64,000 bases of DNA from assembly GCA_963727035.1 (NCBI GenBank), contig CAVSEY010000030.1:60497-124496 (forward strand). The letters are read 5' to 3'. The notes below the pieces were generated by a model. It was given only the letters and a program-made list of their open reading frames with translations. It had not been told where the DNA came from and did no database searches. The position numbers and the translations under genes were made by a program. Shown piece by piece: positions 45,284 through 57,020 of the stretch. This DNA comes from Rhodoblastus sp963727035. GTDB taxonomy: Bacteria > Pseudomonadota > Alphaproteobacteria > Rhizobiales > Beijerinckiaceae. Numbering within the stretch: position 1 is the first letter of the stretch; each line of letters opens with the position of its first letter.

Positions 45284-46072
45284 ATGGCGCTCGATGTCAC
45301 CGATTTGCGGAGCTTTTACGCCTCGCCGCTGGGCGAGACGGCGCGACGGTTCGTCGGCGCGATCCTTACCGGGCGCTGGGGTTCGGTCGCGGGCCTCTCG
45401 ATTGCCGGCCTCGGCTACGCGACGCCTTATCTCGAAATGTTCGGCGAACACCCCTTGCGCCTGATCGCGATGATGCCTGCCGAGCAGGGCGTCGTGAATT
45501 GGCCTGCTTCGGGTCCCTCGTCCTCCACGCTCATCGACGATTCGATGCTGCCGCTGCCCGATTCCTGCATCGACCGCATGCTGCTGGCGCACGCCCTCGA
45601 AAACGCCGAACATCCGCGCGAGCTGCTTTCGGAGATCTGGCGGGTGCTCACGCCGGGCGGCCGGCTGATCGTCGTCGCGCCGAACCGCTCCGGTCTCTGG
45701 GCGCGGCTCGATACCACGCCTTTTGGCCACGGCCGTCCCTATTCTCGCGGCCAGTTGATGGATCTGATGCGAGAATCGCTGTTTTCGCCGATTTATTGGA
45801 GCGAGGCGCTCTATACGCCGCCGTTTCAGCGCGCGGGCTGGCTGAAATTCGCGCCGGCGGTCGAGCGGGTCAGCAGGAAATTGTCGCTGCCGGGCGCCGG
45901 CGTCATCGTGGTCGAGGCGACCAAGCAGCTCTATCGGCTGGTTGGCGCCCGACGTTCGCGGCGCGCCCTGCCGGAGCTCGCCCCGGCGCTTACGCCGGCG
46001 CTCACGCCGCGTCCGTTGGGGCTCGGGCCGCCGAGCGGCGCCGCGCGAGCCAGCAATGTGACGGGCGGATAG
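45284..46072 (+). CDS. class I SAM-dependent methyltransferase (gloB-adjacent)
   Basis: The 262-residue protein has the methyltransferase core around SMLPLPDSCIDRMLLAHALENAEHPRELLSEIWRVLTPGGRLIVVAPNRSGLWARLD and a C-terminal extension rich in proline and alanine. The N-terminal glycine-rich SAM loop is weak (SVAGLSIAGLGYATPYLEMFG). The substrate is unknown. It is divergent from gloB with 111 bases between starts. Confidence 0.85.
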   Translation: MALDVTDLRSFYASPLGETARRFVGAILTGRWGSVAGLSIAGLGYATPYLEMFGEHPLRLIAMMPAEQGVVNWPASGPSSSTLIDDSMLPLPDSCIDRMLLAHALENAEHPRELLSEIWRVLTPGGRLIVVAPNRSGLWARLDTTPFGHGRPYSRGQLMDLMRESLFSPIYWSEALYTPPFQRAGWLKFAPAVERVSRKLSLPGAGVIVVEATKQLYRLVGARRSRRALPELAPALTPALTPRPLGLGPPSGAARASNVTGG

Positions 46073-46082
46073 CTCCGGAAAT

Positions 46083-48131
46083 TTACTGCCCGGCGACGCG
46101 CGTCGCGGTCGGGGCCTTGGCCATCAGGCCGTTGATCTGGTCGCGTTCGCGCTCGAACAGCGGGAGTTCCTGACTGTCGAGCTGCCGGGTGCGCGCCAGC
46201 TTGACCCTCATCGGATCGACGTAATGGCCGTTGACGATGACCTCGTAATGAAGGTGCGGGCCGGTCGCCAGGCCGCTCGCGCCGAGATAGCCGACGATCT
46301 GGCCCTGCTGGACATGGGAGCCCTCGACAATGCCGCGGCCAAAGCGCGACATGTGATTGTAGGTGGTCACATAGCCATTGGCGTGCTCGATTTCGACGCG
46401 GCGGCCATAGCCCGCGTCCCAGCCCGCCTTCTGGACGACGCCATTGCCCGCGGCGAAAATCGGCGTGCCGATCGGCGCGGCCCAGTCCACGCCGTTATGC
46501 GGACGGGTGTAGTGGAGGATCGGGTGGTAGCGCATGCCGAATCCGGACGTGTATTCGCCGGTCGCCATCGGCTTGCGCAGCAGGAACTTGCGCGTCGAAC
46601 GGCCATCGGGGTCGAAGAAATCGACGTTCTTGTCGTCAGGCGATTCGAACCGGTAGTAGCGATAGATCTCGCCGCGCGCGCTGATCGAGGCGTAGAGCAG
46701 TTCGGCGCGGCTGCCATCGGCCGCGTCGCCATCGTCGTAGAAGGCTTCCACCGAATCGCCGGGCGAGACGGCGCGCTGGAAATCGACGTCATTGGCGAAG
46801 ATTCGCACCATCTGGTCGATGATCGGGCGCGGGATGTCCTGTTTCAGCGCGGTTTCGTAAAATGAGTTGTAAAGGCGCATGGCGCCGGAATTGTCGTCGC
46901 CTTCGTCGGAATCGTCCGCGCCCGCCGGCCGCTGCGCCTTCGCGTCCTCGACCGGCGCATTGGCGAGCAATTGATAACGCCCGTCGTCGGCCAGCGCGAC
47001 CGAAGCCTTCAGGCTGTCGCCATCGTAAACGCTCAGACGCGCGAGGATCAGACCGTCGCCCTGTTCGGCGTCGGCGAAGGACAATTTGACGCGCCGCCCT
47101 TCGGCGAACAGCGTCGAGAGATTCGTCCCGGCGAAGCCGGCCCTCACTTTGGCGATGACGTCCTTGTCCAGACCGGCGACCGCAAGAACCTCATCGACGG
47201 TCTGGCCATGGGCGACGGTGAACAGCCGTTGGTTCTCGACCGGCGAATGATCCGGGTTCGAGGCCGGATCGGAGTCGCGCGGCGCCAGGGTCACGTTTTC
47301 TGGCACCATCCGCACTTCAATGGCCGAAAAGGGCGAATTGACCGCGGAATTGGCGACGACGCCCAGGCCGAGACCCACCCCGCCCGATTCAAGGCCGGCG
47401 CGGCTGGTGCGCATCAGCAGCAGTTGCGGCGGCAGAGGCAATGGCCGCGCTGCTCCGGCGCTTTGGGCGTTCTTGCCGGTTTCGGCGATCTGGTCGCGGA
47501 CCTCATCGATCGAGAGCGTCGCGCTCTGCGCGGCAAGTGGAACCGCATAAAGATCGCCCGAAGTGAAGCTGACGTCCGCATCCTGCTCGGCGTCAGGCGG
47601 TTCGGCGGCGTCCGGCGGAGGATTGCGGGAATCGGCCAGCAATTGGAGCGGGTTGAAATCCGGCACGTCGCTGGCCAGTCCCGCCTCCGCCTGGGTCAAT
47701 GTGGTGGAGACCCGCGTGAACACATGGGTCTTCATCACTTCCTTGTCGCCCGCCTCGATCGCAATCGGCGCCTTGAAGGTCTGTTTGGCGGCGACGATAT
47801 CGACGGCCTTGAGCAGGCGATCGCCCTTCTTGGGATTAACGCTGGAATCTTCCGCCGGCTCGCGCCGCGCCAGTATGGCGTGGGTCGGCGCCTCGGCGAA
47901 ATAGGCCTCGCGGTCGAAAGCCGCGTAAATCGTCCCCCCGAGGAGGGTTGCGCCGATCAGGCCGGTGAGGGCCGTCCCCGCCAGCCAACGCGGCGAAACC
48001 CGGCGCTGGCTCTCCATGCCAAGACGATCGCCCTCGGCGACGATCGGCGGCTCGACGCCGATCGCGGCAAACAGCGATCCGCGCTTGCCGGATCGATAGG
48101 GTCGGAAGGCGCCAAGGGCAACGGATCGCAA
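46083..48131 (-). CDS. M23 family metallopeptidase, membrane-anchored
   Basis: A 682-residue envelope peptidase. A cytoplasmic start and one membrane segment (WLAGTALTGLIGATLLGGTIYAAF, residues about 49-72) precede a long periplasmic region and a C-terminal M23 (LytM) domain with HNGVDWAAPIGTPIFAAGNGVV and GLATGPHLHYEVIVNG, where the zinc-binding HxxxD and HLH are kept. It probably cuts peptidoglycan cross-links. The frame starts at TTG 48131; ATG 48017 (MESQRRVSPRW) is a possible start. Confidence 0.92.
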   Translation of the reverse strand: MRSVALGAFRPYRSGKRGSLFAAIGVEPPIVAEGDRLGMESQRRVSPRWLAGTALTGLIGATLLGGTIYAAFDREAYFAEAPTHAILARREPAEDSSVNPKKGDRLLKAVDIVAAKQTFKAPIAIEAGDKEVMKTHVFTRVSTTLTQAEAGLASDVPDFNPLQLLADSRNPPPDAAEPPDAEQDADVSFTSGDLYAVPLAAQSATLSIDEVRDQIAETGKNAQSAGAARPLPLPPQLLLMRTSRAGLESGGVGLGLGVVANSAVNSPFSAIEVRMVPENVTLAPRDSDPASNPDHSPVENQRLFTVAHGQTVDEVLAVAGLDKDVIAKVRAGFAGTNLSTLFAEGRRVKLSFADAEQGDGLILARLSVYDGDSLKASVALADDGRYQLLANAPVEDAKAQRPAGADDSDEGDDNSGAMRLYNSFYETALKQDIPRPIIDQMVRIFANDVDFQRAVSPGDSVEAFYDDGDAADGSRAELLYASISARGEIYRYYRFESPDDKNVDFFDPDGRSTRKFLLRKPMATGEYTSGFGMRYHPILHYTRPHNGVDWAAPIGTPIFAAGNGVVQKAGWDAGYGRRVEIEHANGYVTTYNHMSRFGRGIVEGSHVQQGQIVGYLGASGLATGPHLHYEVIVNGHYVDPMRVKLARTRQLDSQELPLFERERDQINGLMAKAPTATRVAGQ

Positions 48132-48345
48132 GGTCGAACAGGACTCCAGGGAAGGATGAAACGGGAGAAAGACGCAGCTTGCGTTCTATCGCGCCAGGCG
48201 GCCGGCCCGAAAGGGCTTTTGAGATAGACTCTGGAAAAATGGCTCAAATGGGGCGGGCGCGGACTCGGCTGCGCGCGCAGTGTGCGCCTAACGATTTGAA
48301 ACTTAGTTGAAATCCAGAAAAAATGGTTTTCTCTGAAAAACGTGC

Positions 48346-48375
48346 TTGACGTTTGGTGTTGGTTAGACCTATAAG
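48346..48375 (+). promoter_or_regulatory. rrn operon promoter
   Basis: TTGACG (48346-48351) and TATAAG (48370-48375) are 18 bases apart with an A/T-rich stretch upstream that may act as an UP element. It lies about 420 bases before the 16S gene. The 48132-48792 gap holds this promoter and the leader RNA, with no gene. Confidence 0.75.
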
Positions 48376-48533
48376 CCGGGCATCGACGGCGTCGTCGCGG
48401 ACAAGAAGCGGCGGGCGCTGACGCGTCTCCATTTGAGCCTTGAGGGGTTCGCTGGCTGGTTTGCCAGGGTGGTTTTGCGTTGCCGAAGATTGGGGTTGAA
48501 GCCTTTGGGCGGATGGCTTAGTTTGTTCGGCCT

Positions 48534-48545
48534 TGCTGTTTGACA
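48534..48545 (+). promoter_or_regulatory. rrn leader boxA-like antitermination site
   Basis: TGCTGTTTGACA differs from the boxA consensus TGCTCTTTAACA at two positions and is in the right place in the leader. NusB/NusE would bind it in the RNA. Confidence 0.55.
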
Positions 48546-48792
48546 ATTGAATCGGAAGAAAGAGAAACGTGGACGGCGGAAGTCCCTGCGGATCAAGGCT
48601 TTGCGGCCTTGATTGCGTGAGGAACCAACCGACGGTCACGTATTTTCAAGTTCATCGCGATCTGGTCGACCTGTGAAGGTTTTCGAGATCGGGTGTGCTT
48701 GGGACTCGTCGACAAACTGCATCCCTGGCCGGAGTGATCCGGGATTTGGGTGCAGGTTTTATGACAGTGACTAGTCGGGATAAATTCTCATA

Positions 48793-50287
<1,495 letters not shown>

Positions 50288-50422
50288 GCTTCTCCAGGTT
50301 GGCTTGCCAATCTACTGAAGCTCTTCAGAACAAAACGGTCTAGTCGGACCAATTCACGGCGGGACGCCGCCGTCTTCGTCTCTCTTTCTTCCCTTAAGGA
50401 CGAGCTTGTTTTTGGTTTGTCC

Positions 50423-50462
50423 CCTCGCGTCAGCTCGGCGCCGCAGTCGCGGCTCGCAAGCC
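50423..50462. repeat. rrn spacer repeat, copy 1 (inverted relative to the 23S copy)
   Basis: The reverse complement reads gcttgcgagccgcgactgc then ggcgccgagctgacgcgagg, which aligns with most positions of 51334-51373 inside the 23S intervening sequence. It lies between 16S and tRNA-Ile. Confidence 0.55.
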
Positions 50463-50515
50463 TTCGGCTTGCAGGTGAAAACCGCCAAGGTTTGCGCCAG
50501 GGACAGATCAAGCTC

Positions 50516-50592
50516 GGGCTTGTAGCTCAGTTGGTTAGAGCGCGCGCTTGATAAGCGTGAGGTCGGAGGTTCAAGTCCTCCCAGGCCCACCA
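50516..50592 (+). tRNA. ileT: tRNA-Ile (GAT)
   Basis: The 77-base cloverleaf starts gggcttgtagctcag and ends ggcccacca, with CCA encoded. The anticodon loop ttgataa gives anticodon GAT. It sits in the 16S-23S spacer. Confidence 0.98.
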
Positions 50593-50663
50593 TTCTTATT
50601 GAGTGTCGCATCAGCCTCTCGGCTCGCTCCTAGCACGTTCGGTTATGCGTCGCGAAGCTCGAT

Positions 50664-50700
50664 GCTAGGCGCGAATTGCGCCGCCGCAGGTGTACGCGAG
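50664..50700. repeat. rrn spacer repeat, copy 2
   Basis: gctaggcgcgaattgcgccg continues to cgcaggtgtacgcgag, closely related to gctaggcgcgactgcgccg with gagctgatgcgag at 51339-51372 in the 23S insert. It lies between tRNA-Ile and tRNA-Ala. Confidence 0.55.
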
Positions 50701-50737
50701 CGCGGCGCCGAGCCAAGGGCCTGCACTATCGCAAGAT

Positions 50738-50813
50738 GGGGCCATAGCTCAGTTGGGAGAGCGCGTGCTTTGCAAGCATGAGGTCGTCGGTTCGATCCCG
50801 TCTGGCTCCACCA
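50738..50813 (+). tRNA. alaT: tRNA-Ala (TGC)
   Basis: The 76-base cloverleaf starts ggggccatagctcag and ends ggctccacca. The anticodon loop tttgcaa gives anticodon TGC. It is the second spacer tRNA of the rrn operon. Confidence 0.98.
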
Positions 50814-51238
50814 GACGCCGCGATCATTGACGCAAGTCGTCCTTAAACGAAAAGTTTCGCTGAGATTGTCTTATGAGACGATCTGGCGGGTTATCTTACA
50901 TTGTGAAGAGGAAACGCATCCGATCCGGCCCCCAAAGGCTGGAGCGATTGTCACAGTGAATGCCGCTTGACCGCAGCATTCTCGGGTGCGTTCGAAGCAA
51001 GAAATGGTCTTTTCGATCGTCGTCCTGTCATTCGTCAGAATGACAACCGTTTTTGGAGCTCTGCCGAGGGCTTTGAAAGTGGTGGGCGTCGATAATGAGA
51101 GCAATCAAGTGTCAAAAGGGCGTTCGGTGGATGCCTTGGCGCTGAGAGGCGATGAAGGACGTGGTACGCTGCGATATGCCTTGGGGAGCCGCGAACAGGC
51201 TTTGATCCGAGGATTTCCGAATGGGGAAACCCACCTTC

Positions 51239-51429
51239 GACCTCTATTATTCCGAATATTTTCCTTTCGACGCACAGTCGGAGGGAAATGTCATGCTGCA
51301 CAGATGCGTGGCGTTGGCGCCGCGAAGCCGCAGGCTTCGCTAGGCGCGACTGCGCCGCCGAGCTGATGCGAGGGGCGCCGGCCGTAGGCCGGCACTCCGA
51401 AAACGCATGTTTTCGGAATAATAGAGGTC
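51239..51429 (+). other. intervening sequence (IVS) in helix 9 of 23S rRNA
   Basis: A perfect 18-base stem (gacctctattattccgaa with its complement ttcggaataatagaggtc) closes an insert of about 191 bases. Inside are further hairpins (ccggccgtaggccgg, tccgaaaacgcatgttttcg) and a copy of the rrn spacer repeat. Such inserts in alphaproteobacteria are known to be cut out by RNase III, leaving a fragmented 23S without rejoining. Confidence 0.88.
51334..51373. repeat. rrn repeat copy 3, inside the 23S IVS
   Basis: gcttcgctaggcgcgactgc then gccgccgagctgatgcgagg. The same element, with small changes, occurs at 50664-50700 (same direction) and 50423-50462 (opposite direction). Confidence 0.55.
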
Positions 51430-51722
51430 AAATGAAGGTATCAAACCCTGAATAAAATAGGGGTTTTGAAGCTAACCCGGGGAACTGAAACATCTAAGTA
51501 CCCGGAGGAAAGGACATCAACGAGACTCCGTTAGTAGTGGCGAGCGAACGCGGACCAGGCCAGTATCAAGGATCTTCGAACTGGAACGATTTGGAAAAAT
51601 CGGCCTCAGTGGGTGAAAGCCCCGTACGGATTTAGAAGGTCTTTGGTCTCGAGTAGGGCGGGACACGTGCAATCCTGTCTGAACATGGGGAGACCACTCT
51701 CCAAGCCTAAGTACTCCTCAGC

Positions 51723-51754
<32 letters not shown>

Positions 51755-52328
51755 GTGAAAAGCACCCCGACGAGGGGAGTGAAACAGTTCCTGAAACCGG
51801 ATGCCTACAAACAGTGGGAGGGCGCAAGCCTGACCGCGTACCTTTTGTATAATGGGTCAGCGACTTATTGTTGCGAGCAAGCTTAAGCCGGTAGGTGTAG
51901 GCGCAGCGAAAGCGAGTCTGAACAGGGCGTTCAGTTCGTAGCAATAGACCCGAAACCCGGTGATCTAGCCATGAGCAGGTTGAAGGTGCGGTAACACGCA
52001 CTGGAGGACCGAACGGGTGCCTGTTGAAAAAGGCTCCGATGACTTGTGGTTAGGGGTGAAAGGCCAACCAAACCGGGAAATAGCTGGTTCTCCGCGAAAT
52101 CTATTTAGGTAGAGCCTCGCGTTTATGCCCCAGGGGGTAGAGCACTGGATGGGCTAGGGGGTCCCACAGACTTACCAAACCTAACCAAACTCCGAATACC
52201 TGGGAGTCTTGCGCGGGAGACACACGGCGGGTGCTAACGTCCGTCGTGAAGAGGGAAACAACCCAGACCAACAGCTAAGGCCCCCAATTCGTGGCTAAGT
52301 GGGAAAGGATGTGGAAATCCCAAAACAA

Positions 52329-52359
<31 letters not shown>

Positions 52360-53039
52360 TAAAGAAAGCGTAACAGCTCACTGGTCTAAACAAGGGTTTC
52401 CGCGCCGAAGATGTAACGGGGCTCAAGCCACGAGCCGAAGCTTTGGATTCATCCGCAAGGGTGAGTGGTAGCGGAGCGTTCCGTAAGCCGATGAAGGAGG
52501 ACCCGTGAGGGCTTCTGGAGGTATCGGAAGTGAGAATGCTGACATGAGTAACGACAAACAGTGTGAAAGACACTGTCGCCGAAAGTCCAAGGGTTCCTGC
52601 GTAAAGTTAATCTCCGCAGGGTTAGCCGGCCCCTAAGGCGAGGCCGAAAGGCGTAGTCGATGGGAACCACGTTAATATTCGTGGGCCAGCAGGTGGTGAC
52701 GGATCTCGTAGATTGTGAGCCCTTACTGGATTGGGCTTGCCGTGAAGAGGTTCCAGGAAATAGCCCCTGCATCAGACCGTACCCGAAACCGACACAGGTG
52801 GACTGGTAGAGTATACCAAGGCGCTTGAGAGAATGACGTTGAAGGAACTCGGCAATTTACCTCCGTAACTTCGGGATAAGGAGGCCCATGGCTCACGCAA
52901 GTGGGTTGTGGGGGCACAGACCAGGGGGTGGCAACTGTTTAACAAAAACACAGGGCTCTGCGAAATCGCAAGATGACGTATAGGGTCTGACGCCTGCCCG
53001 GTGCCGGAAGGTTAAGAGGAGGAGTGCAAGCTCTGAATT

Positions 53040-53133
<94 letters not shown>

Positions 53134-53384
53134 CTTCCCCGCTGTCTCCAACGTCAGCTCAGTGAAATTGAATTCCCCGTGAAGATGCGGGGTTCCTGCG
53201 GTCAGACGGAAAGACCCCGTGCACCTTTACTGTAACTTTGCGCTGGCATTCGTGTCGGCATGTGTAGGATAGGTGGTAGACGTTGAAACCTGGGCGCCAG
53301 CTCGGGCGGAGTCACCCTTGAAATACCACCCTTATCGACATGGATGTCTAACCGCGCTCCGTCATCCGGAGCCGGGACAGCGCA

Positions 53385-53416
<32 letters not shown>

Positions 53417-53558
53417 CAAAGAGTAACGGAGGCGCGCGATGGTGGGCTCAGACCGGTCGGAAATCGGTCGTTGAGTGCAATGGCATAAGCCTGCCTGACT
53501 GCGAGACTGACAAGTCGAGCAGAGACGAAAGTCGGTCATAGTGATCCGGTGGTTCCTC

Positions 53559-53612
<54 letters not shown>

Positions 53613-53641
53613 AACTCCCAAGAGTCCATATCGACGGAGTT

Positions 53642-53768
<127 letters not shown>

Positions 53769-54194
53769 TGCCGTGGGTGTAGGAGTATTGAGAGGATTTG
53801 TCCCTAGTACGAGAGGACCGGGATGAACGTACCTCTGGTGGACCTGTTGTGGCGCCAGCCGCAGTGCAGGGTAGCTATGTACGGACGGGATAACCGCTGA
53901 ATGCATCTAAGCGGGAAACCCACCTCAAAACCAGTGCTCCCTGAAGAGCCGTGGAAGACGACCACGTCGATAGGCCGGGTGTGGAAGCGCAGCAATGTGT
54001 GGAGCTTACCGGTACTAATAGCTCGTTCGGCTTGATCGCTCTCATTAATCAACGCCCATCAAACCTGATGGCGATGATCAGAAAATCCATCTCTTGCTTC
54101 GGGTCCTCTGAACCCTCGTCAACCCGCAAAGTCGCAGACTTTTCGGATCAAGTTGACGAGCAGACAAAGAGGACTTCATTGTTTGTCTTTCGCC

Positions 54195-54311
54195 GGCCTG
54201 GTGGCTCTTGCGAAGTGGCCAGACCCGATCCCATCCCGAACTCGGCCGTCAAACGCTTCAGCGCCAATGGTACTTTGTCTCAAGACACGGGAGAGTAGGT
54301 CGCCGCCAGGC
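54195..54311 (+). rRNA. rrf: 5S ribosomal RNA
   Basis: About 117 bases from ggcctggtggctcttgcg to gtaggtcgccgccaggcc. The ends pair, and the core agacccgatcccatcccga is conserved. It follows 23S by about 155 bases. Confidence 0.95.
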
Positions 54312-54402
54312 CTGCAAAAGACAAACAAATCCTCCTCACAAAACAACCAACGTCAACAGCGGCCCACACCAGGCCGCTGTTCGCGCCTCCAATACCCTTC
54401 AC

Positions 54403-54480
<78 letters not shown>

Positions 54481-54490
54481 AGATAATCGA

Positions 54491-54524
54491 CGCCCCGCGA
54501 TCAAAAATCCGGGGCGTTTTGCTT
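54491..54524 (+). terminator. rrn operon terminator
   Basis: The stem cgccccg / cggggcg with a 12-base loop is followed by ttttgcttt. It lies 12 bases after tRNA-fMet. From here to 54654 I see no convincing gene. Confidence 0.8.
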
Positions 54525-54739
54525 TCTCCCCACGCCCGCGCAGGCCGCCAGAACCGCCGCAAGATCGTGCCGCAGGCGCCCGCGAAGCGAATGGCGCCTG
54601 TGCCGAAGGCGGCCCGCCTGCTTGAGGTCGGTCGCCCCCGCCAGAAAGTGCGTAATACCAACGGCCTTTCAATCTGACTCCAAGGGGATTCCCATCCTGG
54701 TTTTGATCTGATTCCCTTGGCGCGGGGAGGATTCGCGCC

Positions 54740-55028
54740 ATGCCAGCGACAGTGAAGATCAGGACGGATTATTCGGCTGTTGAACTTCGGCGTCTTGCGG
54801 CCAGTTCGAAAGACGCCAACCAAAGCCGGCGGCTGTTGTCTTTGGCGGGGGTGTTGGACGGAATGGGCCGAGCGGAGGCGGCGCGGATTGGCGGCATGGA
54901 TCGCCAGACGCTGCGCGATTGGGTTCATCGTTTCAACGCGCAAGGCCCGGACGGTCTGAAGGATATTCGCTCCAAAGGCCATCCGTCCCGACTGGCGCCA
55001 GAGCAACTGGCTGCCCTCGCCGAGAACG
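54740..55028 (+). pseudogene. IS630-type transposase, N-terminal fragment
   Basis: About 96 residues of the helix-turn-helix part: TDYSAVELRRLAASSKDANQSRR, then LAGVLDGMGRAEAARIGGMDRQTLRDWVHRFNAQG and SRLAPEQLAALAENG. The frame then enters the IS66 left end at 55029 and stops at 55060. The matching C-terminal part is at 57513-57755. The fragment cannot transpose. Confidence 0.88.
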
Positions 55029-55040
55029 GTAACCGTCCGG

Positions 55041-56609
55041 TCAGGCGGTCTTTGCCGTGAACGCGTCGCCCCATGGCAGGAGGTCGGCGACCTTCTTGGC
55101 GGGATAGTCGGCAATTTGGGCGAGGACGCTTCGCAAGTAGGCCTCAGGGTCGAGGCCATTGTGCTTGGCGGTTTGGATCAGCGACAATATGCCTGCGGCT
55201 CGTTCCCCGCCGCGGTCTGATCCGGCGAACAGCCAATTTTTCCTGCCGAGAGTTATCGGTCGGATCGAGCGCTCCGCGGCGTTGTTGTCGATTTCGATCG
55301 TGCCGTCGTCGATGAACCGGCCAAGCGCCGTCCAACGCGCCAGCGCGTAGCGGATCGCTTCCGCCGTTCCTGATTTTCGCGGCAGCTGAGCAAGCATGGT
55401 TTCAAGCCAGCCGCGGAAGGCGGCAAAGCGCGGCGCGGTTTGTTCCTGCCGGACCTGTCGTCGTCGTTCGGGCGGCGCGCCGCGGATCGTGGCCTCAATG
55501 TCGTAGAACTCGCCAATCCGCTTGATCGCCTCATCCGCGATCGGCGCGGGGCCGGCGACCGTCAGGTCGAAAAACTGGCGGCGAGCATGCGCCATGCAGG
55601 CCGCTTCGAGGATTGTCGGCGCCTCGCCAGGCTTTTTGGGTTCATAGAGATGGCGGAATCCGGCGTAGCCATCGGCGTGAAGCACGCCCCGGAAGCTTTC
55701 GAGATGTTTTCTCGGACGTTCACCTTTGCGGTCGGGGCTGTAAAAATAAGCGACCGCCGGCGCTGTCTCATCGGCCCATGGACGCCCGTCGCGAACATAG
55801 GTCCAAAGCCGGCCCTCCTTGGTCTTTCCCCTGCCGGGATCAAGCACGGGAACCGGCGTGTCGTCGCCATGCAGACGATTTCCGGCGAACACATGCGCGC
55901 GCAGGGTCTCGACCAGCGGCGCCAGCAGCGCATTGGCCTGACCAACCCAATCGGCCATGGTGGAACGGGAAAGCTCGACGCCTTCGCGGGCATAGATTTC
56001 GGATTGGCGATAAAGCGGCAGGTGGTCGCAGTATTTCGACACCAGCACATGGGCGAGGAGGCCTGGACCCGGCTTGCCGCGCTCGATCGGCGGCGACGGC
56101 ATGGCGGCTTTGATCTCGGTGTCGCAGCCTTTGCACACCATCTTGCGCCGCACATGCCGCACGACGCGGAAGGAGGCCGGGACATAATCGAGCACTTCGC
56201 TGACCACGGAGCCGGCCTTCAGGAAGTCGCGACCGCCGCAGGTCGGACAGGCGCAATCTCCAATCTCGTGGACTTCGTCGATACGTGGCAGATGCTCCGG
56301 CAAAGGCTGGCGCGCCGGCTTGTTCTTCTCGGCCTCCGCCTTGCGAACCGGCGGCGGCGCGGTCTCGCCCGCCGAGGCTTCGATGTCCTCCAGCGCCAGT
56401 TCGAGCTGCTCGATTTCGCGTGCGACTTTTTCAGAGGAGGCGCCGAAGCGCGCCCGACGCAGCAGAGCCAGTTGCGCCTTCAGTTTTTCGATCAACGTGT
56501 CGCGCGTGTGAAGCCGGCGGTTCGCCTCGGCCAGTTCCGCCGCCTGCGCGGCAATGATCGCGCGCAGGGATTCGAGATTTTCCGGCAGGTCGGCGACGGC
56601 TTGGCTCAT
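55041..56609 (-). CDS. tnpC: IS66-family transposase TnpC
   Basis: The 522-residue protein has an N-terminal coiled coil (ESLRAIIAAQAAELAEANRR), a zinc-binding region (CACPTCGG, MVCKGCD), and the DDE catalytic core with GDDTPVPV, HADGYAGF and DNNAAERSIRP. It is full length and appears intact. It is the last gene of the IS66 element, 63 bases after tnpB. Confidence 0.95.
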   Translation of the reverse strand: MSQAVADLPENLESLRAIIAAQAAELAEANRRLHTRDTLIEKLKAQLALLRRARFGASSEKVAREIEQLELALEDIEASAGETAPPPVRKAEAEKNKPARQPLPEHLPRIDEVHEIGDCACPTCGGRDFLKAGSVVSEVLDYVPASFRVVRHVRRKMVCKGCDTEIKAAMPSPPIERGKPGPGLLAHVLVSKYCDHLPLYRQSEIYAREGVELSRSTMADWVGQANALLAPLVETLRAHVFAGNRLHGDDTPVPVLDPGRGKTKEGRLWTYVRDGRPWADETAPAVAYFYSPDRKGERPRKHLESFRGVLHADGYAGFRHLYEPKKPGEAPTILEAACMAHARRQFFDLTVAGPAPIADEAIKRIGEFYDIEATIRGAPPERRRQVRQEQTAPRFAAFRGWLETMLAQLPRKSGTAEAIRYALARWTALGRFIDDGTIEIDNNAAERSIRPITLGRKNWLFAGSDRGGERAAGILSLIQTAKHNGLDPEAYLRSVLAQIADYPAKKVADLLPWGDAFTAKTA

Positions 56610-56672
56610 GGCCGGATTTTAACTGATTTGCCGCTTTCCAAAAAGTAATTTCGCCATGAGTCGCCTTGCTTT

Positions 56673-57020
56673 TCAGGCCATTCGCGACGGCGGCGACGAC
56701 CAGGAGGGACGACGCCAATCCATACCCTCCCACAGCATCGCCAGCTGCGCCGCCGTCAGGCGAGCGGTTCCATCAGCCGCCGATGGCCAGGGAAAACGAC
56801 CGCGCTCCAGCACCTTGTAGAACAGGCAAAAGCCCTGGCCGTCCCAGTACAGCAGTTTGATCCGGTCGCCGCGCCGGCCGCGAAAGGCGAAGACCGCCCC
56901 TGAAGCCGGGTTCTGGCGCAAGCTCGCCTGAGCCAATGCAGCCAATCCGTCAATGCCCTTGCGCATGTCGACGGCGCCGCAAGCCAGATAAACGCGGACA
57001 TTCGACCCAGGGCCGATCAT
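56673..57020 (-). CDS. tnpB: IS66 accessory protein TnpB
   Basis: The 115-residue protein contains the IS66 Orf2 signature VYLACGAVDMRKGIDGLAAL and RIKLLYWDGQGFCLFYKVLERGRF. It is needed for IS66 transposition, with an unclear role. The start ATG 57020 overlaps the tnpA stop by four bases. A longer frame upstream is not used. Confidence 0.94.
   Translation of the reverse strand: MIGPGSNVRVYLACGAVDMRKGIDGLAALAQASLRQNPASGAVFAFRGRRGDRIKLLYWDGQGFCLFYKVLERGRFPWPSAADGTARLTAAQLAMLWEGMDWRRPSWSSPPSRMA

Noticed and set aside
48244..48639. 131-residue minus-strand frame in the rrn leader
   Set aside because: It overlaps the rrn promoter and leader RNA and has no ribosome site or domain.
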